In this document: in pieces, positions 1 to 9,385 of the stretch
How the letters are laid out: the number at the start of each line of letters is the position of its first letter
How positions within the stretch are numbered: the stretch's first letter is position 1
Origin: Spirosoma linguale DSM 74
GTDB lineage: Bacteria > Bacteroidota > Bacteroidia > Cytophagales > Spirosomataceae
Assembly: GCA_000024525.1 (NCBI GenBank)
Contig: CP001769.1
Coordinates: 248,001 to 312,000, forward strand
Direction: 5' to 3'
Length of the DNA: 64,000 nt
Position numbers and translations under genes: made by a program
The notes under the pieces: model-generated
What the model was told of the DNA's origin: nothing
What the model saw: only the letters and a program-made list of their open reading frames with translations
Database searches by the model: none

Positions 1-3000
1 TTACCTGGGCCGCATTCGGTGCTGCCTGTACAGTTGTTGTGGCCGTGCCATCGGTAATGGTAATCGTACCGCCTGCCGTATTGTTGACCAGGTCGATTAT
101 ACCGGTTATACTGTACTGGTTGGTAGCCGAAAAACAATCGCCACGCGTAACGGTGAGGTTCAGCGAACATACGGCTACCGTACCGACGGTGATGGTTAGT
201 GGAACCGTGGCCGAACAGGATTTACTGTCGGTCACCTGAATGGTGAAGGTAGCCGTACCAGCCCCTCCTGGTGTACCGGTGATGGCTCCCGTGGTAGCAT
301 TAAGCGATAAGCCTGCGGGCAAACTGCCTACACTGACGGCATAGGTTAGCGGGGCCGTGCCGCCCGTTGTCTTGATGGTCTGATTGTAGGCCGCGCCTAC
401 CGTGCCATTGGGCAGGCTGTTGGTACCAATCGTCAGATTACAGGGTGTTACCGAACACGAAGCGGGTGCGGTATACGTGGCATTATCGGTACTACAACCT
501 GATAGCGTAGCAACTACCGTGTGAGAACCAGTACCGGAGGTTAAGCCTGTGAGCGAAAAAGGTACCGATGTACTGGTTGCCGATACTGGTACGGTAGTCG
601 ACCGGGTACCATCGGTAATGGTCATTGTACCCGCTGCCGCATTCGTAAACGAGACGGTTCCGCTAACGGTGTACTGGTTGGTGGCGGTCAAACAGGCACC
701 CGCAGTAACAACAACATTCATGGAACAGGCAGTAAACCCAAAATCATACGAGTGGTTGTTGGCACCGGGCGCACCCGTAGTGAGCGCAGCAATAACATTG
801 GTGCCCACTAAAGTCCCATCGCTATCGCGCTGGTCTTCGGTGCCATTGGTGACGTTAGCCAGCGTTAGGTGCATACCAGCCAGCGCGGTCTGACTTGAGG
901 CATTATCGATGGTCACCGAATAGCTCGCTGATGCCGTTAAGGCGGTTATATTATAAATTAAGTTGGCCGAACTGGTGCCCGATGCGTTAGAGAAAATATA
1001 CGTACCCGTGCCGTCGGTTTTGGCCGTAGCCAGCGTGGCCCCGGTGCTGCTCTTCAACGTCACCGTCACGTTTGCAAGAGCCGGTTCATCAGGGTCCTGC
1101 CGTCCGTTGCCGTCGGTGTCGTTCCAAACCCGGTTGCCAATTTCAATACTGGTGGCTGCACAGACAGCCTGCATGCCGGTTATAGCAAAGGTTTTGTGAC
1201 TGGTAATTGAATTACCATAGTTGGCTACCTCATTGCTTATGCTCAGATACCGGCCCCCGGCATTGGTGTCCCCATCCAGTGGATCGGCAAACCCACCCAA
1301 TACTTCACCTGTACCGGAAGCAATGAAAACCCCACCATTAAACAGAAAGGGGTGCGAAATAGTACGGCCAACTTCCAGAAACCAGTCTCCACCAGGGCCC
1401 ATCGAAACCATATTGAGGTCTGAGCTAGTCTTGGTGTTTGAGGACCAGCCCGTGTTCAACCCTGAACTCGTAACTGCGGGATCAGTACGCGCCTGTGATG
1501 TGTACGGCCCAACTTTACCATTGGATTCGATCGACATAGTGCCATCGGCATTGCGCCAGGTAGTCAACATATAGCCCATATCGCGGTCGCTATCCATGGA
1601 GAAAATCTTACGGTTTCCAACCCCAATAATGACCGAACCATTGTCAGTGAGGGCAATATCGTTCACATAAGGTTGAAATTCGCCATCGGTATTTTGTTGA
1701 CCAACAAAATTATCGCTCCATTTCACGTTTGGCCAACCAGCCCAACGCAACGAGCCACCTTGTATAGCCGATAAACCATAGTTGAGCAATTCGGTCCAGG
1801 TACCTGACGTCAGGTCCATTTTTAGTATTTTTAACTTCAGGTCTGGCGAGCCTCCTGTACTGGCATCACACACCCCGCCTATGTACATCGATCCGGCATA
1901 TATTGACAGGGCTGATGGGCGGAAACGGCCGCCTGAACAGGTGGCCACCGACGATGGGATTGAGATCTCACTTACCGGTAGGCTACTACCGGTATAACCA
2001 CCACTCGGAATACTGCCGTAGGAGACACCGCTGATGTCGAGTTTGACAATTTTACCGTTCCCCATATTCACGGCATACAGGGTCTTGCCGTCACTGGTAA
2101 TATCCATACCGCCCAAACCCAGCTCACCGAAATTTTCATTCGAACCCACTTTAAACTGCTGACTTACATTGATCGATGGTGAAAGTGAACTTAGTTTGAT
2201 TAGCAGTTTAAATGACTTAAACGACGTATTGGTGCCAGAATAATCGGCTACATAGATCGCCGAAGCGCCGTCAGTAGATTTGGGAAATCGGTCAATAAAC
2301 GGTGCTCATACGGTCGACCAAAACAGGAGTTTATCTTTCGGCTGCCCATGCCCAAGGGGATACCTAAATCACTTTGGCCTTGAACATCCATATCGGTGCG
2401 GGTTGTTGCCGCCGATGGAATGGTTTGTACACGGTCTTCCAGGTAATACCACGAGGCAACGCTAGTCTCAGGCGTGTCTCCTACCTGATTACAGCCAGTC
2501 ACTACCCTGATCTTGCCATCAGGATCACAAACCCCAGTGGTATATACGCCGAAATCGGCGATTGATCCCGAAAATGATTTGACAAACTGCACGGAGGTAT
2601 TCGATGCTGAACCCTTGGCTCCATAGTTGTAGCCGGAGGGTAGGGTAAACTCCACGCGGTACACGGTGCCATTGGTTAGGCCTGACAGGGTGTAAGCACC
2701 TGTACCCGAAGAGAGGTTACTGGTCGTACTGGCAACCAGTGTATTGGATGGATCATACGCTTTTACGACTACCCCCCCAAAGCCTATTTCTTTCGTGTTT
2801 CGGATACCATCATTATTCCCGTCAAAATAGACGGTTCCAGAGATGGTTTGCCCAAAGGCACTAACGGAAAGAAAGCCCATGACCATTGCCAGGAAGGCAA
2901 CCGGCAATTTGTCTGCGCTGAACAAGCCCTTGGGTCGGGCCAACCAGCCTGACTCAGTCCCCCTGCCTTGAGCAGACAAGTAAAGGCGAGGCCGTTTGCT

Positions 3001-3141
3001 CTGAAACCGTATCAGCGTTGATACTAGCCAACGGATTTGTTTGACGGTCTTTTTTAGCAACAACCAGCCCAGATGACCATTGCCGGATAACCCCATATTA
3101 TTTAGCCGTATTGGCCAAACAGTTTGTAGAAATAGTTTCAC
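1..3141 (-). pseudogene. Secreted Ig-like/SdrD_B surface protein, frameshifted, runs off left edge
   Basis: The 5' part (2248-3141) encodes a long leader, a hydrophobic core near residues 78-97 ending in AFGQ, and an SdrD_B-like domain (GTVYFDGNNDGIRN). Its last ~20 codons are out of frame. From about 2305 down to base 1 another frame stays open and encodes a propeller-like segment, a second SdrD_B domain (RVWNDTDGNGRQDPDEP), Cys-flanked Ig-like modules and a putative-Ig (He_PIG) domain. Joining the halves needs a frameshift within about 2341-2375, and a TGA at complement 2306-2308 also interrupts the downstream frame. It is a paralogue of the next gene. Either a decayed gene or a sequencing error; the C-terminus is not visible. 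Confidence 0.75.
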
Positions 3142-3390
3142 AGTACTTGATTAAGAAACGGATACAGCGTGTACGTCGAAAAGCCGCTACTCTTATAGTA
3201 GGCAATTCCTTTTTTGAAAAAATGAACGTAGCAATAGCCGATGGAAAGCCGCTTGCCAGTTGGGCATTGCTGTCGTTGGCAGATGATGTTCGCATACTGT
3301 TTGGGAGATATGTATACGATCAGGGCGCCCATAGGTACTTGTCAAATGCTTGCAAAAACCATGAAAACTAGCAACTGAATATAGGGCGTT

Positions 3391-3405
3391 GGTGATAGGA
3401 TAGGT
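3391..3405 (+). promoter_or_regulatory. Shared 15-bp motif, copy 1
   Basis: GGTGATAGGATAGGT, 14 of 15 bases as in the copies at 6631-6645 and complement 8401-8415. It lies about 250 bp upstream of the minus-strand surface gene. A similar half (GGTGTATAG) follows 20 bp later, a spacing like the direct repeats bound by LytTR regulators. Function is inferred. Confidence 0.4.
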
Positions 3406-3564
3406 TAAATGGTGTATAGAAGATAATATATATTTATTTACTGCTATTTTGTAGACTTAGCGTTGTGACCGGGAGGCTGTTTAAACTTTCTATTTTTGTC
3501 TTTTTTACCCCTAAATCCTCGCGTAACAAAAGCGCATCTGTTGGCCACGTACCTATAAACGCAT

Positions 3565-3599
3565 GTCGCCCGATGGCCTACGAAAGGCCATCGGGCGAC
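3565..3599 (-). terminator. Perfect 15-bp hairpin after the second surface gene
   Basis: Arms 3565-3579 and 3585-3599 pair perfectly around a 5-nt loop, 25 bp beyond the stop of the 891-residue protein. There is no clear T-run on the minus strand, so it may act as a 3'-end stabiliser or a weak terminator. Confidence 0.55.
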
Positions 3600-3623
3600 G
3601 CAACTACATAAACTCGCTTTATC

Positions 3624-6299
3624 CTAATTCTTTTTTACATCAGTCGGGTAACAATTTCCCGTTTGACAAAAACAGCTACCGGGTGCGGTGTACGTCACCA
3701 GGACATCCGTGCCACAGTTGGATAACGAAATCCTAACAATATGTGCCGCCCCATTGGATGTCAAACCCGTCAGTGCAAAGCTCGCCGAGGTCGCATTAGG
3801 CGCGATGGAGACGGTGGTTGTCGACGAACCATCGGTGATGGTGGCCGTGCCTCCCGCCGTGTTGTTGGTTAGCGTGATCGTGCCGGTCACATTGTAAGTG
3901 TTGGTAGCGGAAAAGCAAGTACCCGCCGTGGCCACGGCCTGAAAGGAGCAGGTGGCAGGGGTAGCCGTAGTTGTGATGGTTAGTGCTACCTCGTCCGTAC
4001 AGGATTTGCTATCGGTCACCTGAATGGTGAAGGTAGCCGTGCCAGCTGCTGTTGGTGTACCGGTGATGGCTCCCGTGGTGGGATTAAGCGATAAGCCTGC
4101 GGGCAAACTGCCTACACTGACGGCAAAGGTGAGTGGAGCGGTACCACCGGTTGTTTGAATGGTTTGGTTGTAGGCCGTGCCCACTGTACCATCGGGCAGG
4201 CTGCTCGTGCTGATCGCCAGCGTACAGGGGGAACAGGGAGGGGGAGCGGTGTACGGTGTCTGACCTATGTCGCAGCCGGTACTCACTTTAATGTTATGAA
4301 GGGCCCCATCGGCAGTCAAGGTCATCGAATACGGTACGATGGTGGCTCCGCCCGGAATGGTCACTGTTTTAGTAACCGTACCATCGGTAAGCGTAGCTAA
4401 CATAGTATTACTGATGGGATTGGTAATGGTAATGTTACCGGAAAGCACATACTTATTGCTGGTCGTGCAGGAACCTGGATTAGCCGTGATGCCAACTACG
4501 GGGTTAACCAGGGTAAGTGTGACGACATTACTGGTATCAGCGCAACTGCCGGCAGCCGTGGCGCAGTTACCGTCAGCCGTGGCAATAACCCGATAATACC
4601 TCGTTTTCGTATCGGCCGGGGCTACATACGTACTGGAGGTTGCTCCCGTTACATCCGCATAACCGGATGTAGGCGAGATACTCCGTTGCCACTGGTATTT
4701 GATGGGCTTTGACCCTGTATTTTTGGCCGCCGTTGTGACGGTGAACGGTGCCGGGGCCAGCCCACTACAAACGTTCTGATTGCCCGCAATAACGGAGGCC
4801 GTAACACCGGCAAAATCGACGTTTATCGTAATGGTAAATGGGCCACAAGTGCCACCCGCGTTTGTCAGCGTAAATTTGCTGCAGGCGGTTGCCAGATTAT
4901 CGACCGTAAAACTCTGGTCACAGCTGTTGTACGTAATACCCGTACCCGTCACTTTGGTCCAGGTCCCTGAAATAGGGGCTTTACAGGTACCTATAAGATT
5001 TGCCAGGAATATTCGATCGCCCACCTTGGCATTGCAAATGGTAGTGTCAACGGTAAAGGAACCTGTCGGGCAGGCCTCCGTAGCAATCCGTAAGGTTTTC
5101 GGGTACTGATCTGGCCCTTCCCAACCCACCAAAGCACCCGCGTATGTCATTGTGTTCGGATTGAATTTGGCGATACAGTCGCCATTTCTACCGCCCGCCA
5201 ACAGCAACCGATCATAGGGTGCGTAGTAAATAATACCTCTTGCGCCCTGGTAACTTGGCGGAGGTGGGTTGGTAAGAGTATAGGTATTTTTGTCAATTGG
5301 TGTATGAGCCGAACCAATTAAATTAAATTGGCTGTCGTATTTTAATATCCAGGTATCAAAAGTGCCGTCTGAATTACGCTCGTTAACTACCATGTACATA
5401 TTACCGGCATTATCGCTCGTTATCCCCCAAACTTCTGTATTGGTACTCATCCCGCTTGCGAGCGGCCCGGTACCAAGATTATGGCCGGTTATTTGGGTGT
5501 GGGCCGTCCAATCAGCTTCTGTCGGCTTAAACCGGTAGATGTACGTGTTTCGGCTGGTGCCACTAGGCACACTAAAACCCGCATTAGCATAGAATGTACC
5601 ATCCGCGGTAACTTGTAGCCCCCAGTCGGTCAGGTTTCCATTTTGGAAGACATAGGCGCCACTCGATACACCTTTTAGGGTGATATAGCCGGCCTCAGAA
5701 CCGTCACAAAGTTTGTAGCGGGTAATCCGGTCATTGTTGCCATCCGTTTCTAAGTTGGTATTTACATACACATACCCGTCTTTCGACACAAAGTTGAAGC
5801 CGCCATCATTCGGTATAAACGAAGGATTGACCAGGGTACCATCCGGTTTAAACTTGGCAATTGGCCCACTGGCACCTTGACCAATATAAATGTTTCCATT
5901 CAAATCCTGCCCCAGGCCGTGCGGACTCCAGCTAATTCCCCCCTTTCCTGCCGGAAGCCAGGGGTTACCTCCGGAAGAAGTTACCTCAGTTGGCGCACTA
6001 TTGGTCGGTGCCATTTTAAACTTGTGGGTGACATTTGCTCCCGGATCATTCAGGTACAAATAGTCGATTGTGGTACAGGTCTGGGCCTGTAAGTTGCCCA
6101 TCGTACCCAGCATCAGCCCTGCCAGGAGCATAAGCCCGGTTAGGTTGATAGGCCTAACACTGTGGGTGGGCCAACTGGTAATTTCTCGTATGTTCTTGCG
6201 CCATGGTGCCCACTTGGATGCGACGCGATACGAAGCGGCTATGATCCACGTCAGGTGGTTGCGCAGGACTGGGCGGCAGGTTTGTAAGGGTTGCTTCAT
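3624..6299 (-). CDS. Secreted Ig-like repeat surface protein (891 aa)
   Basis: Exported protein. A ~53-residue basic leader precedes the hydrophobic core (LTGLMLLAGLMLGTMG) ending in LQAQ, which is unusually long for a signal peptide. Residues ~75-400 look like a beta-propeller of quotidian repeats, followed by an Ig/PKD-like segment (PIKYQWQRS). Next comes a ~90-residue Cys-bounded module, then a putative-Ig He_PIG domain (LPDGTVGTAYNQTI, LPAGLSLNPTTGAITGTP), then a second ~90-residue module. There is no recognisable T9SS tail; it ends in a Cys-containing stretch and DVKKN. Nucleotide similarity to the upstream paralogue is high in the He_PIG region. The adjacent two-component system may regulate it. 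Ligand unknown; adhesion or matrix binding is inference. Confidence 0.8.
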   Translation of the reverse strand: MKQPLQTCRPVLRNHLTWIIAASYRVASKWAPWRKNIREITSWPTHSVRPINLTGLMLLAGLMLGTMGNLQAQTCTTIDYLYLNDPGANVTHKFKMAPTNSAPTEVTSSGGNPWLPAGKGGISWSPHGLGQDLNGNIYIGQGASGPIAKFKPDGTLVNPSFIPNDGGFNFVSKDGYVYVNTNLETDGNNDRITRYKLCDGSEAGYITLKGVSSGAYVFQNGNLTDWGLQVTADGTFYANAGFSVPSGTSRNTYIYRFKPTEADWTAHTQITGHNLGTGPLASGMSTNTEVWGITSDNAGNMYMVVNERNSDGTFDTWILKYDSQFNLIGSAHTPIDKNTYTLTNPPPPSYQGARGIIYYAPYDRLLLAGGRNGDCIAKFNPNTMTYAGALVGWEGPDQYPKTLRIATEACPTGSFTVDTTICNAKVGDRIFLANLIGTCKAPISGTWTKVTGTGITYNSCDQSFTVDNLATACSKFTLTNAGGTCGPFTITINVDFAGVTASVIAGNQNVCSGLAPAPFTVTTAAKNTGSKPIKYQWQRSISPTSGYADVTGATSSTYVAPADTKTRYYRVIATADGNCATAAGSCADTSNVVTLTLVNPVVGITANPGSCTTSNKYVLSGNITITNPISNTMLATLTDGTVTKTVTIPGGATIVPYSMTLTADGALHNIKVSTGCDIGQTPYTAPPPCSPCTLAISTSSLPDGTVGTAYNQTIQTTGGTAPLTFAVSVGSLPAGLSLNPTTGAITGTPTAAGTATFTIQVTDSKSCTDEVALTITTTATPATCSFQAVATAGTCFSATNTYNVTGTITLTNNTAGGTATITDGSSTTTVSIAPNATSASFALTGLTSNGAAHIVRISLSNCGTDVLVTYTAPGSCFCQTGNCYPTDVKKN

Positions 6300-6902
6300 T
6301 AGGTAGATCGAAAAACACCACGGTAGGTATGTTCGGTGAGAACTACGGCTGTGGTTGTGAAAAATGAGCCTGAGAATTCAGGTAAAACGTCTGGCGGCCA
6401 ATCATGAGCCTGTTGGCAGATACCCGGCCCCGGGCGAATTAGCTCACAACTGTTAAGGACCTAACGTAGGTTGTTGATGCCCGTGCAGTAGCTGCGTGTA
6501 GGTAAATAATTCTTGCATAGCTGGAAATGTATTCCCGACCAGGGCACCCCGAACATGAGCGCATGGCTGGATGTATACTTACCAAATGCTTGCAAAAACC
6601 ATGAAAAACATAGGTTACTTACAGCGTGTGGGTGATAGGATAGATAAAATAGTATGTAGGCTGAAAATTATTTTTTATTTATATATTACGACACTTTTGG
6701 CTCTTATTTTTATCGTTACACAAGTGTTAGGCCAACTTTATTTTTGGCTTAAAATCTTTTTTGACGTATGCGTTAGTGCGGTTTGCCCCGTGTTAAGAGC
6801 AACGGATTCTACATACCGGGAATTAGGAGAAAGAGTGAATCAGTGCAAGTCTGGCCAGACCTGATAAGCGCGTAAAAGAATAGACTAGCCGTAACCTACA
6901 TA
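6300..6902. other. Divergent intergenic region between surface gene and kinase gene
   Basis: About 600 bp. Contains the duplicated 25-bp block (6583-6607), the 15-bp motif (6631-6645) and AT-rich sequence at 6660-6740 that could hold the kinase promoter. One 97-codon open frame (6571-6864) begins inside the duplicated control region and is judged non-coding. Confidence 0.6.
6631..6645 (+). promoter_or_regulatory. Shared 15-bp motif, copy 2
   Basis: GGTGATAGGATAGAT, identical to complement 8401-8415. It lies between the divergently transcribed surface gene and histidine kinase gene, so it could serve either. AGTATGTAG follows 20 bp downstream, matching the second half seen at copy 1. Confidence 0.45.
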
Positions 6903-8321
6903 ATGAATAGTAAGCTTTTTTGCTTGATTGGCTGGTTGTTAACCTGTACTATGGCCACTGCTCAGTCGTTTACCTTTGCTGATACCCACCCGGTCAATAA
7001 CGTCGATAATCTGGTGCAGTGGCTGGCCAACAATCCTAATGCTCCGGCTCTGGTACGGCTCCGTAGCCTCGCTACCCTGGGAAATACCTATGCCTGGGGG
7101 TATGCAGACTTCAAGGGGAAAACACTACCTGCGGTTGAACATTCGAATCGGCAGCTTCGCAGCCCCCTGTCGAGGGCGGCCTATTTGTATGTGAAGGCTC
7201 TTGCTCAGGGTCGTTATAACCCGGCAGCCGTGTCAGAATATGCTTTAGCGTTTTTAGACGAAAAAAAACGTCTGGAGCAGGAAAGTCGATACCAGCTCCG
7301 CGAACACCAGCAGGAAAACCTACGACTCCGGCAACAAAAGGCCCTTGATGATGCCCAACGCCAGATCTACCTTCTGGCCCTGGCAACCGCTATGCTCATT
7401 AATTTACTGGTCGCGTTTTTTGCTGTGCGACTCGTCCGCAACCGCCAGCAGATGCGCCAAACCAACGCCCAACTGACTGAGCAGCTTCAGGAACGGGAGC
7501 AAACCAACGCCCAACTGGCCGAGCAGCTTCAGGAGCGGGAGCAAACCAACGCCCAACTGGCCAGCGCGTTCACCGACGTACAGCAGCTCAACAAATCCCG
7601 CGAACACTTTATCGGTATCATCGCCCACGACATGCGCAAACCGCTGATTTCCTTCCGGGGGATGGCCGATTTGATCAATATGCTGCTCAAACAGAAAGCT
7701 TATCAGGATGTTGAGCAGGTCTCGCAGGCCATCGACTCGGCGGGGCTGGCCATTGAAACCATGCTGGACAATCTGCTCAAGTGGGCTTTGTCTCAGCGGG
7801 AGGCTATTCCGTATAATCCCCACCGGTTGCTGGTGGCTCCAGCGCTGGGGAAGGTGGTGAGTCTGTATCAGCAACTGGTGCAGTTCCAGCCAACAACGAT
7901 TTCGTTAAGTTGCCCCGAGGGGCTGACGGTGTGGGCTGACCCCAATGGGCTGGAACTGATAGTGCGCAACCTGATCGACAATGCCTTGAAACACATGCAG
8001 ATGCAGGGACAGATCGTTATTTCGTGTCAGCAGGAAACAGCCAATACCATTCAACTTCGTATAACCGATACGGGTAAAGGTGTAGGTGAGGCTAAACTGG
8101 CTTTTTTACAATCAGTCCTGTCGGGTCAGGTTAAGGGCGAAGTAGGTCAGAATGGACTGGGGCTGGGGTTGCTGCTGGTTCGGGACTTTGCAGTTCGTAA
8201 TCAGGGTATTATACGTATAGAAAGCGGGGCGGGTCAAGGCACGTCATTTACACTCACCCTGCCTGCCGGGCAACCTGCGGTGGTAGCGACTCCGGTTGCG
8301 TTGATGCCGTCTGACGCCTAA
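6903..8321 (+). CDS. Sensor histidine kinase (472 aa)
   Basis: Membrane kinase of a two-component system. N-terminal Sec signal (residues 1-20, ATAQ), a ~130-residue periplasmic segment without a recognised sensor fold, one transmembrane helix (~155-178), a coiled coil containing an exact-length 14-residue duplication (189-216), then HisKA with phospho-acceptor H242 (IIAHDMRKPL). The HATPase_c domain has an N box (RNLIDNALKH), G1 (DTGKGV) and G2 (GLGLGLLLV). It resembles Cytophagales kinases that usually carry TPR arrays but seems to have a reduced sensor. The LytTR regulator 188 bp downstream is its likely partner. Preceded by the shared motif region. Confidence 0.9.
   Translation: MNSKLFCLIGWLLTCTMATAQSFTFADTHPVNNVDNLVQWLANNPNAPALVRLRSLATLGNTYAWGYADFKGKTLPAVEHSNRQLRSPLSRAAYLYVKALAQGRYNPAAVSEYALAFLDEKKRLEQESRYQLREHQQENLRLRQQKALDDAQRQIYLLALATAMLINLLVAFFAVRLVRNRQQMRQTNAQLTEQLQEREQTNAQLAEQLQEREQTNAQLASAFTDVQQLNKSREHFIGIIAHDMRKPLISFRGMADLINMLLKQKAYQDVEQVSQAIDSAGLAIETMLDNLLKWALSQREAIPYNPHRLLVAPALGKVVSLYQQLVQFQPTTISLSCPEGLTVWADPNGLELIVRNLIDNALKHMQMQGQIVISCQQETANTIQLRITDTGKGVGEAKLAFLQSVLSGQVKGEVGQNGLGLGLLLVRDFAVRNQGIIRIESGAGQGTSFTLTLPAGQPAVVATPVALMPSDA
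7467..7550 (+). repeat. Two 42-bp tandem repeats in the kinase coiled coil
   Basis: Two in-frame 42-bp units encode AQLTEQLQEREQTN and AQLAEQLQEREQTN, with a partial third (AQLA). Fourteen residues are exactly two heptads, so copy-number change would lengthen the signalling helix without breaking its register. Confidence 0.85.
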
Positions 8322-8400
8322 GTTAAAAGGCTGCTATTGTACCATAACAAGAAACTGTTTCTGGATGAGGGTAGGGGAGGATAAATAGTTGGTACTAAAT

Positions 8401-8415
8401 ATCTATCCTATCACC
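8401..8415 (-). promoter_or_regulatory. Shared 15-bp motif, copy 3, upstream of the regulator gene
   Basis: On the minus strand this reads GGTGATAGGATAGAT, identical to 6631-6645. It lies 95 bp before the LytTR regulator start. Relative to the regulator and to both surface genes, the motif has the same orientation, which is expected of a common operator. Surrounding sequence is not otherwise similar to the first two loci. Confidence 0.45.
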
Positions 8416-8509
8416 ATTTTTTGTGGTATAATCACTTATTTATGAGAGCAGGACGGCTAAAATAAAAATTATGTGTCTACTAGTATTATCGTAACTTTTG
8501 TAAGACCTA

Positions 8510-9214
8510 ATGAATACTATTTTGATTTTAGAGGACAATCTTCTTGATAAAATAAAATTGAAGGGAATGCTAAGGGAGCTTGAGTATATGAACATTAGTA
8601 CAGTGTCCACCATAGAGCAAGCCCAACAGATCATTACTACCCAACCTCCTTTGTTGCTTATCGTTGATGTATACTTAGAAGGAGAAACCGGTACCGATAT
8701 TATTGATACAGCCCTGGCCAACTCTGTTCCAATTCTATTCGTTTCGGCTTCGAAAGATATTGCTATATACAATGGTATACCGAATAAACATCTGTATGGT
8801 TACCTGACAAAACCAATCGACCCTATAACCCTTCATGCAACAATCAACCTGCTGACAAACAAACAAACGATAACTGTAAGTGAGGTACTTTCATCGGCCA
8901 TGTTCATTAAGCAGGGTAAAAAAGAGCATAAAACATCCTATTCGGACATTGTGTGGTTGGAAGCAGAAGGGAACTACACCTTCATATATAGCTTATCTGG
9001 AAAGCAGGCCATCAAAAAATCATTGCGTCGTGTGATCGAAGAGCTGGATTATCGGTTTGCCCAATGCCATAAGAAATATTGTGTTAACCTACAGTACGTT
9101 ACGTATGTTAGGCGGAATGCCGTTCGGGTCAATGACAGGGAAATCCCAATGACCTATTTTTATAAAAAAAACTTTCTGGATAAACTGCACAAATTGGAAG
9201 AAATGACCAATTGA
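8510..9214 (+). CDS. LytTR-family response regulator (234 aa)
   Basis: Cytoplasmic DNA-binding regulator. Receiver domain residues 1-~120 with acidic pocket E8/D9, phospho-acceptor D53 (LLIVDVYLEG) and K101 (YLTKPID). LytTR domain ~130-230 (SDIVWLEAEGNYTFIY, KSLRRVIEEL). LytTR proteins bind imperfect direct repeats about two helical turns apart. It follows the kinase gene but has its own 188-bp upstream region holding the 15-bp motif and a possible -7 element (TAACTTTTG, 8492-8500) very close to the ATG, so autoregulation is plausible. Confidence 0.92.
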   Translation: MNTILILEDNLLDKIKLKGMLRELEYMNISTVSTIEQAQQIITTQPPLLLIVDVYLEGETGTDIIDTALANSVPILFVSASKDIAIYNGIPNKHLYGYLTKPIDPITLHATINLLTNKQTITVSEVLSSAMFIKQGKKEHKTSYSDIVWLEAEGNYTFIYSLSGKQAIKKSLRRVIEELDYRFAQCHKKYCVNLQYVTYVRRNAVRVNDREIPMTYFYKKNFLDKLHKLEEMTN

Positions 9215-9273
9215 CATACAAAAAGTAAAGGTTTAGACGTTGTTTTAACTTTTCAACTAAAGGCCAGACGCGG

Positions 9274-9285
9274 TTAGTCGACTAA
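9274..9285. promoter_or_regulatory. 12-bp perfect palindrome upstream of the deiminase gene
   Basis: TTAGTCGACTAA lies about 100 bp before the start of the arginine deiminase-like gene. It could be an operator, but only this one copy was noticed and a chance palindrome is possible. Confidence 0.25.
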
Positions 9286-9385
9286 TTGTCGTCAGCCCGC
9301 CATTCAGGGCCCAGTTTTATTTCGTTCGGCAAAACTGTACCTTGCAGAATCGGTACTACCACCAAACAGGGTACCGAACTTAGGT

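Larger units (their letters stand above)
3142..3623. other. Intergenic region between the two paralogous surface genes
   Basis: No credible gene. It holds the hairpin at 3565-3599, the upstream region of the frameshifted gene, a 25-bp block (3343-3367) identical to 6583-6607, and the 15-bp motif at 3391-3405. The block-to-motif distance is 48 bp here and at the second locus, so the two upstream regions look like copies of one ancestral promoter. Short open frames here are chance. Confidence 0.7.

Noticed and set aside
2248..2345. C-terminus of the 297-codon frame as a genuine protein end
   Set aside because: The last ~20 residues read through sequence whose other frame encodes the continuing domain structure, so the end is a frameshift artefact.
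6571..6864. 97-codon open frame with hydrophobic stretch before the kinase gene
   Set aside because: It begins inside the duplicated upstream control region, has no domain character and no paralogous frame at the first copy (3343 onward). Most likely chance.
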